Of a stretch of DNA of 6,995 nucleotides, positions 1 to 5,553 are shown piece by piece. Position 1 is the stretch's first letter, and each line of letters starts with the position of its first letter. The position numbers and the translations under genes are program-made. This DNA comes from Clostridia bacterium. GTDB taxonomy: Bacteria > Bacillota > Clostridia > Oscillospirales > Butyricicoccaceae. Under the pieces are notes generated by a model. That model saw only the letters and a list, made by a program, of their open reading frames with translations. It was not told the DNA's origin and did not search any database. The DNA lies in the NCBI GenBank assembly GCA_017547995.1, contig JAFYNW010000397.1, positions 1 to 6,995 on the forward strand, read 5' to 3'.

Positions 1-350
1 CGTATAACTTCTTACGTGCTGCAAGTTCATGCTGTTTGTCACCGACTCTTTCGTATGTAATAGCAAGATTATTGAGTGATTTCAAAGTGTCAGGATGCTC
101 TTCACCGAGTATTTTTTTATGCAGTCCATAATATTTTTTATAAAGCTCAAGATACTTTTCATAATTGCCGATATTGCCATAAGTGTAAGCAAGATTATTG
201 AGTGATTTCAAAGTATCAGGATGCTCCTCTCCCAAAACCTTTGCTCGCAGTTCGTATAACTTCTTACGTGCTGCAAGTTCATGCTGTTTGTCACCGACTC
301 TTTCGTATGTACTAGCAAGATTATTGAGTGATTTCAAAGTGTCAGGATGC
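1..350 (-). repeat. 252-bp higher-order duplication (two TPR units)
   Basis: Bases 1-98 match bases 253-350 at 97 of 98 positions; the only difference is base 60 (A) against base 312 (C). The offset is 252 bp, exactly two 126-bp units, and the unit between them is clearly different (the segment around 111-180, encoding GNYEKYLELYKKYYGLHKK). This shows that a two-repeat block, not only a single repeat, was copied recently. The left limit of the copy lies outside the window. Confidence 0.93.
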
Positions 351-960
351 GCTTCGCCCATAAGCTTTAGACGAAGAGGGTAAAGCTTTTCAAGAATAGG
401 AAGAGCTTCGGCATATCGTTCGAGGATATTGTATTCTATAGCAATATTGCTTAGTGAAAGCAATGTGTCCGGATGTTCATCACCGAGAATCGTTGCGCTC
501 AGTTTGTAAGCCTTTTCACCAAGCTCGATGGACTTGTCATGATTTCCTATGTTGGCATATGAACAAGCAAGATTGTGAAGTGAAGCGAGAGTGTCCGGAT
601 GTTCATCACCGAGAATCGTTGCGCTCAGTTTGTAAGCCTTTTCACCAAGCTCGATGGACTTGTCATAATTTCCTATGTCGGCATATAAAGAAGCAAGATT
701 GGAGAGCGAAGTGAGAGTGGAAGGATGTTCCTCACCGAGAATCGTTGCTCTCAGTTTGTAAGCCTTTTCACCGAGCTCGATGGACTTGTCATGATTTCCT
801 ATGTCGGCATATAAAGAAGCAAGATTGGAGAGCGAAGTGAGAGTGGAAGGGTGTTCTTCACCGAGAATCGTTGCGCTCAGTTTGTAAGCCTTTTCACACA
901 TTTCAAGAGCCTTGTGATACTGTCCAGCCTCATGATAGCAGTTGGAAAGGTCATTAAGAT
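1..960 (-). repeat. 126-bp tandem coding repeats of the TPR array
   Basis: The plus-strand marker GTGTCAGG/GTGTCCGG/GTGGAAGG recurs at 87, 213, 339, 465, 591, 717 and 843, exactly 126 bp apart, which equals one 42-residue TPR. Bases 465-540 are identical to 591-666 (76 of 76). Bases 655-720 and 781-846 differ at one position. Two sequence subfamilies are visible: one at the left (1-360) and one at the right (about 465-900), with a more diverged unit at about 361-464. The array continues past the left edge. The right-most part (about 890-960) is a degenerate repeat. Confidence 0.95.
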
Positions 961-2131
961 AACGCAGAGAGTTGACATCTGTATCTCCGTAGTTTTTTGC
1001 ATAATAATCATACAGTTTCTGAGCCCATTCTGTGGCTGTATTGTAATTGAGTTGTACACTGATACCATCGTGGTACATATTGAATAATTTTTCCATTGCT
1101 TCCGGCAATTCTGCGTCAGCAGCCTTTGTGATAAGCTCAAGCGCTCTTTCACGGTTGACTTCCACGTCGATGCCGTCGAGATAGGCAAGACCGATGAGGA
1201 AATTGTGCTCTGGATCATCGTCATTGGATTTTATTGCAAGGCTGGAAAAAGCATCGACAAGACGGCTGCGGAAAGCTTCGTCATCGAATGGATTTGAAAT
1301 TTCGGGGAGATTTGTGTATTTTTCTGCGAGGACAGACTTATCCGTTTCTTCCATTTCAGCAGGAATGATGTTGATGCCCGACTTAACCGCCGCAGGATAT
1401 TCGTTGTCCATAACGAAATTGTGGTCTTCGAGCAAGTTTGGTGTTACAAGGAGAGTGAAAAGCTTACTGTCGGCAAGAATCTTGTCGATATTCTCGCGGA
1501 AGCTTTCACCTGGAGTGAGAAACTCGTCATACCAGATAGCAATATCACGGCACTCAGGCTTAGAGTGAATAATTCGCATCAACTGATTGGCATATTTGCG
1601 GTCTTTTTTACGATAGCTGAGGAAAATATATGCATCAAATGCCGCGCGGACACGCTTTGCCATCTCATCCGAAACAAGCACCGACTCAAGATACTTCTTC
1701 ATCTTTTCATCAAAAGAAACCTCAGTTGTATCTGTGCTGAGAGGCGAGAGATACTGTAACTCGCCAAACTTATCAGGGCGGGAATAAATCGCATCAATGC
1801 CCGACTCCATCATCAGCGGAAGCACGGGAATATGCTTTTCAAGAGCAAACCTGATATCATCGTCCATCGCGCGATTAGGTGTGGAAAGTAACTTGAAAGT
1901 TACAGGCACTATGAATAAGTTGTTGCTTTCAAGGTCGGTAACTTTATCTGTTTCATCAATCACCGCAGACATATCGGCAGTATAGTAGACGGCGCAGTTC
2001 TGACTCTTGAAAATATATTCGCAGACCTGCTCAAAATACAGGTTAAAATCGTCAGGATGGCAGGTGAAATAAACCCTCGCTTTACCATTTGGAGAGCCGT
2101 TTCCCTTGGTTTTGAATAACATCTCAGCCAT
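1..2131 (-). CDS. TIR-TIR-Sel1-TPR protein, 3' end beyond left edge
   Basis: Seen: an uninterrupted frame of 710 codons starts at ATG 2131-2129 and leaves the window at base 1 without a stop. AAGGAG (plus-strand 2141-2146) sits 9 nt before the ATG and supports this start. Residues about 17-160 form a TIR-like fold (ARVYFTCH strand, LLSTPNRAMDDD segment). Residues about 167-290 form a second TIR (FLSYRKKD, IWYDEFLTPGESF, then NFVMDNE with Glu244 at the usual catalytic place). Residues about 309-365 resemble Sel1 repeats. From about 388 onward come 42-residue TPRs of kinesin-light-chain type (GEEHPDTLKSLNNLA), with the His-Pro of successive repeats at 427, 469, 511, 553, 595, 637 and 679. No signal peptide or membrane segment is visible, so it is probably cytoplasmic. 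Known of the family: many bacterial TIR domains cleave NAD+ or make signalling nucleotides, and TPRs bind proteins. Inference: a TPR-sensor/TIR-effector protein, possibly defensive. The gene is divergent from the VWA-LRR operon. Domain calls are firm; activity is untested. Confidence 0.93.
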   Translation of the reverse strand, partial: MAEMLFKTKGNGSPNGKARVYFTCHPDDFNLYFEQVCEYIFKSQNCAVYYTADMSAVIDETDKVTDLESNNLFIVPVTFKLLSTPNRAMDDDIRFALEKHIPVLPLMMESGIDAIYSRPDKFGELQYLSPLSTDTTEVSFDEKMKKYLESVLVSDEMAKRVRAAFDAYIFLSYRKKDRKYANQLMRIIHSKPECRDIAIWYDEFLTPGESFRENIDKILADSKLFTLLVTPNLLEDHNFVMDNEYPAAVKSGINIIPAEMEETDKSVLAEKYTNLPEISNPFDDEAFRSRLVDAFSSLAIKSNDDDPEHNFLIGLAYLDGIDVEVNRERALELITKAADAELPEAMEKLFNMYHDGISVQLNYNTATEWAQKLYDYYAKNYGDTDVNSLRYLNDLSNCYHEAGQYHKALEMCEKAYKLSATILGEEHPSTLTSLSNLASLYADIGNHDKSIELGEKAYKLRATILGEEHPSTLTSLSNLASLYADIGNYDKSIELGEKAYKLSATILGDEHPDTLASLHNLACSYANIGNHDKSIELGEKAYKLSATILGDEHPDTLLSLSNIAIEYNILERYAEALPILEKLYPLRLKLMGEAHPDTLKSLNNLASTYERVGDKQHELAARKKLYELRAKVLGEEHPDTLKSLNNLAYTYGNIGNYEKYLELYKKYYGLHKKILGEEHPDTLKSLNNLAITYERVGDKQHELAARKKLY

Positions 2132-2154
2132 AATCAAAATCTCCTTGAAGTTGA

Positions 2155-2167
2155 TACAATTATTGTA
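2155..2167. promoter_or_regulatory. 13-bp perfect inverted repeat over the leftward -10 box
   Basis: TACAAT-T-ATTGTA is a perfect 6+1+6 palindrome. Its right arm is the -10 box of the TIR-TPR promoter and its left arm reaches the predicted transcription start. The location is right for a repressor operator. However, the arms are AT-rich and one arm is itself a -10 hexamer, so chance symmetry is possible. Confidence 0.4.
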
Positions 2168-2190
2168 GCACAAAGCCAAAAAAGTGTCAA
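2162..2190 (-). promoter_or_regulatory. Sigma-A promoter of the TIR-TPR gene
   Basis: Read on the minus strand, TTGACA (plus-strand 2185-2190) is followed by 17 nt and then TACAAT (plus-strand 2162-2167). This is a consensus -35 box, a near-consensus -10 box and ideal spacing. The predicted start of transcription near 2155 leaves a leader of about 24 nt, enough for the AAGGAG ribosome binding site. Position and orientation fit the divergent gene exactly. Confidence 0.85.
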
Positions 2191-2225
2191 ATAATGTAGA
2201 AAAACATATATAATTTAGCCAAAAA
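2174..2225. repeat. 9-bp direct repeat flanking the divergent promoters
   Basis: AGCCAAAAA occurs at 2174-2182, inside the spacer of the leftward promoter, and again at 2217-2225, just upstream of the rightward -35 box. The copies are 43 bp apart, about four helical turns, so a dimeric regulator could contact both on one DNA face. In an A-rich spacer this could also be coincidence. Confidence 0.35.
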
Positions 2226-2227
2226 CC

Positions 2228-2256
2228 TTGATATTCAAATGGTTAAGTAGTATAAT
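2228..2256 (+). promoter_or_regulatory. Sigma-A promoter of the VWA-LRR operon
   Basis: TTGATA (2228-2233), 17 nt, then TATAAT (2251-2256) form a strong vegetative promoter. Transcription would begin near 2263, giving a leader of about 24 nt that contains AGGAGGAGG (2273-2281), 5 nt before the ATG at 2287. Its -35 box is 37 bp from the -35 box of the leftward promoter, so the two promoters are back to back. Confidence 0.85.
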
Positions 2257-2286
2257 TTTATTATATATTTTCAGGAGGAGGGCAGT

Positions 2287-3606
2287 ATGGACGAGCGTAA
2301 TGAAAAACTGAATAAGCTTGCCAGAGACGTGCTGATTCTTTCGCGGAATACGCTCCTTGTTAATCTGCGTTTCCTCGACAGAGCGCTCAGCAATCTTGAA
2401 CTTTATCCAATAGAAAAGCAAGGCCTGCTGACAGACGGCAGAGGGATTTTCTATCATCCGAAAACCATTGCGGAGCACTACAAACTTGCTAAGGAAATAC
2501 CTGTGCGAAACTATCTTCACATCGTTATGCACTGCGTATTCCGCCATATGTACGTGAATCCTGCCCTCGAGCGCACCTATTGGGACCTTGCCTGCGATAT
2601 TGCGGTGGAAAACGTAATCACAGAGCTTGGGCTCAGGTCGGCAGCGGCTGCCCGTGAAAAACAGCAGGGAAAATATATAAACGAGCTGAAGAAAAGCCTG
2701 AAATACGTGACGGCAGAGAAGATATACTCATATCTTATGGAAAATCTGCCCGATAAACGCAAAATTGCCGAGCTGAGAGGCCTGTTTTATGCCGATAATC
2801 ACGAAATATGGTACTTGACCGAAGAGGCAATCGAAAGGGAATTCGGCATCTCAGCGAAGATGAAAACGTCGGGTGAAGCCGAATGGCAGATAATTTCCGA
2901 GCGTATGCAGATGGATCTCGAGGCCTTCGGCAAAAAGCAGGGTGATACGGCAGGAGGACTCACACAGAATCTTTCGGCGGTCAACCGTGAAAAGTATGAC
3001 TACACCGCATTTCTCAAAAAGTTTGCCGTAATGGGCGAAACTATGAAGATAAACGACGATGAGTTTGACTATATTTTCTACACCTACGGCCTGAAGCTGT
3101 ACGATAAAATGCCCCTTATCGAGCCGCTTGAATACAAGGAGGTCAAGGCGATTAAGGAGTTTGTCATTGCCATCGATACCTCGGGCTCAACCTCGGGTGA
3201 GCTTGTGCAGAAATTCGTGCAGAAGACCTACAATATCCTCAAATCGACAGAAAGCTTCTTCACAAAAATAAATCTTCACGTTATTCAATGCGATGCCGCC
3301 ATTCAGGAGGCGGTCAAGATAACTAGTCAGGATGAATTTGACGAATATCTAAAAAATATGAAAATACACGGTCTCGGCGGCACAGATTTCCGCCCTGTCT
3401 TTGAATACGTGGAAAAGCTGCGGCAGAATAAGGAGTTTACAAACCTTAAAGGTCTGATTTATTTCACAGACGGCTATGGCACTTTCCCGCAGAAAAAGCC
3501 CGATTATGATGCGGCATTCGTCTTTATCGATGATGAATACAATAACCCTGACGTGCCGCCGTGGGCAATAAAGCTGGTGCTTCAGAAGGACGAAATACAG
3601 GAGTAA
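2287..3606 (+). CDS. VWA-like protein with DUF2201-type N-terminal domain
   Basis: This 439-residue protein matches the architecture of bacterial VWA-like/putative metallopeptidase (DUF2201) proteins. The N-terminal part (about 10-120) carries H78xxxH82xxxxH87 followed by WDLACD (99-104), as in that family. The position after the first histidine, Glu in an active HExxH, is Ile79, so zinc could be bound but hydrolysis is doubtful. A charged helical middle (about 120-285) leads to a C-terminal VWA-like domain (about 290-435) with a complete MIDAS: D297-T-S299-G-S301, T366 in GLGGTDF and D395 in FTDG. Known of the family: such proteins often work with MoxR AAA+ ATPases in metal-dependent assembly or conflict systems. 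No such ATPase is in this window. The start is fixed by AGGAGGAGG 5 nt upstream. There is no signal peptide, so it is likely cytoplasmic. It is the first gene of the operon, 4 nt before the LRR gene. Family confidence is high; role is inferred. Confidence 0.9.
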   Translation: MDERNEKLNKLARDVLILSRNTLLVNLRFLDRALSNLELYPIEKQGLLTDGRGIFYHPKTIAEHYKLAKEIPVRNYLHIVMHCVFRHMYVNPALERTYWDLACDIAVENVITELGLRSAAAAREKQQGKYINELKKSLKYVTAEKIYSYLMENLPDKRKIAELRGLFYADNHEIWYLTEEAIEREFGISAKMKTSGEAEWQIISERMQMDLEAFGKKQGDTAGGLTQNLSAVNREKYDYTAFLKKFAVMGETMKINDDEFDYIFYTYGLKLYDKMPLIEPLEYKEVKAIKEFVIAIDTSGSTSGELVQKFVQKTYNILKSTESFFTKINLHVIQCDAAIQEAVKITSQDEFDEYLKNMKIHGLGGTDFRPVFEYVEKLRQNKEFTNLKGLIYFTDGYGTFPQKKPDYDAAFVFIDDEYNNPDVPPWAIKLVLQKDEIQE

Positions 3607-3610
3607 AATT
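3599..3610 (+). promoter_or_regulatory. Ribosome binding site inside the VWA gene end
   Basis: AGGAG (3599-3603) lies in the last two codons of the VWA gene and is followed by its stop TAA (3604-3606) and then ATG 3611, 7 nt after the AGGAG. This layout favours translational coupling. The 12 nt from AGGAG to the ATG match the leader of the next LRR gene (5542-5553) at 11 of 12 positions. Confidence 0.8.
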
Positions 3611-5542
3611 ATGAGCAATATAAATGATTTTGTAATAGAAAACGGTACTCTTAAAGAATATAAGGGAACAGGTGGTGACGTCGTCATCCCAGAAGGCGTT
3701 GTGGATATCGGAGATATTTTCGACGAGGTAAAATACTATGGTTTCGATCCACCTCATCCGTTGACAAGCGTGGTTATTCCAAAGAGTATGACTGAAATAA
3801 GCAGTGGTGCATTTATGTATAGCCAGACGTTGAAAAAGGTTGTACTTCACGATGCACTGACTAAAATCGGCAGTTATGCATTTTCTGAATGTGCAAAGCT
3901 GTCCGAGCTTAAAATTCCCGACAGCGTGACAGAGATAGGAGCACATGCTTTTTCAGGATGTAAAAAGCTGAATATCACATTGCCTCCAAATCTTAAATCT
4001 ATAGAAGAAGCCGCATTCCGTGATTGTGCAATCACTTCGATTGTCATTCCACAGGGCGTGAATAAGGTCGGCAAGGATGCTTTTCTAAGATGTAATAAAA
4101 TCAAGACGGCAGGTCCTGCAGGCGGGGGATATGACTATGAATTTCCATGGACAGAGGAAATTCCTGACAATGCCTTTGCGGGTTTGCGCAAGCTGACTAA
4201 GGTCATTCTTCCTGCAACAATTAAAAAGGTTGGCAACAATGCATTCAAAGATTGTAAAGAGCTTACAGATCTTACTATGCCATCGTATGCAAAAATCAGC
4301 AAGACAGCCTTCAAAGGATGCGAAAAGCTTGGAGAAATAAAAGAGCATCAGCAGGCCGAAACTATATCAGCAGACGCAGAAAAGCCTGTAACCTTGAATA
4401 ATAATGATTTCAGCATAGTAAATGGATGCCTCACGCTTTATAAGGGGCACGATGCAGAGGTTATTATTCCTGATGGTGTTAAAATCATCGGCAGACGAGC
4501 ATTTTATTTTAATAAGGAAATCACATCGGTTGTCATCCCTGCAAGTGTTGAAGAAATTGCGCAGGAAGCATTTGAATATTGCCATAATTTGAATAAGGTA
4601 ATCTTTAATGGACAGGTAAAGAAAGCTGGCACACACGCTTTTGGTTGGATTTCTGATAGGCCGGAGCTTGAGATTCAAATTTATAACGCTATTGCGATAC
4701 GTGTATTCTCAAAGTCTGCACAAGGTGATGTAATCAAGGCTTTCTGCCGCAGATTTGCTGACCTTGATAAAAATACGGAAATCTTCAGGGATAATATCAA
4801 TTTCATAGGCACACATCTCAAGATGAGTCTTGATACAAGTAAGACTCTGGTGCTCAGCCAGGTTATGGAAAATGAAGCTGTGCTTCATGCAATTATGGAA
4901 GCAGCTGCTATTCCGGCAAATGATACAGAATGGATGTTGACTCAGCTTAATCCTGAAAAGGATGGAATAATTGTAGCCGAAATCCTTAATTACAAGAATA
5001 AACTTCTTGAAGACCCAAAGAAAAAGAAGGCGCTTGAAAAGTCGAAGGCTAAAGCAGCAGAAAAGGAGTTGTCTGCAGAAATGACTGCAACAGACTGGCG
5101 CAAGATTTTCAAATTCTCATATAGCGACGGTGATGTAGTCATCAAGGAAACAAAGATAAGCGGAGAGTGCGTCACAGTACCATCGCATATCGGTGCGAAG
5201 AAGGTACGCATAATCGACAGAAGAGCGTTTACGTATGCAGGAGACAACAAATCACCAGAAAAAATTATCATTTCAGAGGGAATCATAGAAATCAAACGCG
5301 GTGCATTCTACTGTTTAGATGACTCAGAAGTGTTTATTCCAAACACAGTAACCGCACTCCCTGTGGGTACTTTCATTGCAGTAAGCAATCTTACCCTGCA
5401 TCTTCCGGCATCGCTGACAGAAATTCCGGAAGAGCTTGAATGGGACAGCGCTGACCCTGCCTTCAAGGCGATTTATGCTCCGACGGGTAGCTTTGCCGAA
5501 ACCTATGCTAAAGAACATAATATTCCGTTTATAGCTGAATAA
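3611..5542 (+). CDS. Cytoplasmic BspA-like leucine-rich repeat protein
   Basis: The 643-residue product is built mainly from LRR_5/BspA-like repeats (pattern xxVxIPxxVxxIGxxAFxxCxxL). It has four parts: a header (4-30, NDFVIENGTLKEYKG) with repeats to about 245; a second copy of the header (264-290, NNDFSIVNGCLTLYKG) with repeats to about 345; a helical segment (about 355-465, ending EILNYKNKLLEDPKKKK) with a Lys-rich linker; and a C-terminal module starting TDWRKIFKF (494-502) with further repeats, closing with the typical GSFAETYAKEHNIPF tail. There is no signal peptide, cell-wall anchor or membrane segment, unlike secreted BspA adhesins, so an intracellular binding role is likely. It starts 4 nt after the VWA gene and ends 11 nt before a paralogue, so it is probably co-transcribed with both. 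The repeated header suggests an internal duplication. Fold assignment is firm; the ligand is unknown. Confidence 0.92.
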   Translation: MSNINDFVIENGTLKEYKGTGGDVVIPEGVVDIGDIFDEVKYYGFDPPHPLTSVVIPKSMTEISSGAFMYSQTLKKVVLHDALTKIGSYAFSECAKLSELKIPDSVTEIGAHAFSGCKKLNITLPPNLKSIEEAAFRDCAITSIVIPQGVNKVGKDAFLRCNKIKTAGPAGGGYDYEFPWTEEIPDNAFAGLRKLTKVILPATIKKVGNNAFKDCKELTDLTMPSYAKISKTAFKGCEKLGEIKEHQQAETISADAEKPVTLNNNDFSIVNGCLTLYKGHDAEVIIPDGVKIIGRRAFYFNKEITSVVIPASVEEIAQEAFEYCHNLNKVIFNGQVKKAGTHAFGWISDRPELEIQIYNAIAIRVFSKSAQGDVIKAFCRRFADLDKNTEIFRDNINFIGTHLKMSLDTSKTLVLSQVMENEAVLHAIMEAAAIPANDTEWMLTQLNPEKDGIIVAEILNYKNKLLEDPKKKKALEKSKAKAAEKELSAEMTATDWRKIFKFSYSDGDVVIKETKISGECVTVPSHIGAKKVRIIDRRAFTYAGDNKSPEKIIISEGIIEIKRGAFYCLDDSEVFIPNTVTALPVGTFIAVSNLTLHLPASLTEIPEELEWDSADPAFKAIYAPTGSFAETYAKEHNIPFIAE

Positions 5543-5553
5543 GGAGTAAGATT
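5541..5553 (+). promoter_or_regulatory. Ribosome binding site overlapping a stop codon
   Basis: AAGGAG (5541-5546) shares two bases with the TAA stop (5540-5542) of the first LRR gene and lies 7 nt before ATG 5554. Ribosomes finishing the upstream gene would be positioned to restart, so coupled translation of the two LRR genes is likely. Confidence 0.8.

Noticed and set aside
454..714. Plus-strand 86-codon frame with an internal repeat, opposite the TPR array
   Set aside because: It is the antisense of the 126-bp TPR repeats; its repetition simply mirrors them, and it has no ribosome binding site.
1..960. CRISPR array
   Set aside because: The period is 126 bp with repeats that fill the whole unit and keep an open reading frame; there are no short repeats separated by unique spacers.
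877..1224. A second minus-strand frame of 115 codons inside the TIR-TPR gene
   Set aside because: It overlaps the Sel1/TPR coding sequence in another frame and has no family resemblance.
1194..1759. Two overlapping plus-strand frames opposite the TIR region
   Set aside because: The minus strand here encodes clear TIR motifs in a 710-codon open frame; these plus-strand frames show no recognisable domain.
2155..2160. A rightward promoter using the TACAAT arm of the palindrome
   Set aside because: No -35-like hexamer lies 16-18 bp upstream on the plus strand, and it would be redundant with the strong promoter at 2228-2256.
3607..3610. A terminator or separate promoter between the VWA and first LRR genes
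   Set aside because: The gap is only 4 nt and has no hairpin or promoter boxes; co-transcription is the simpler reading.
3349..3946. Minus-strand frames of 112 and 140 codons across the VWA/LRR junction
   Set aside because: Both lie opposite well-supported genes; the phenylalanine- and cysteine-rich products are typical of antisense readings of LRR repeats.
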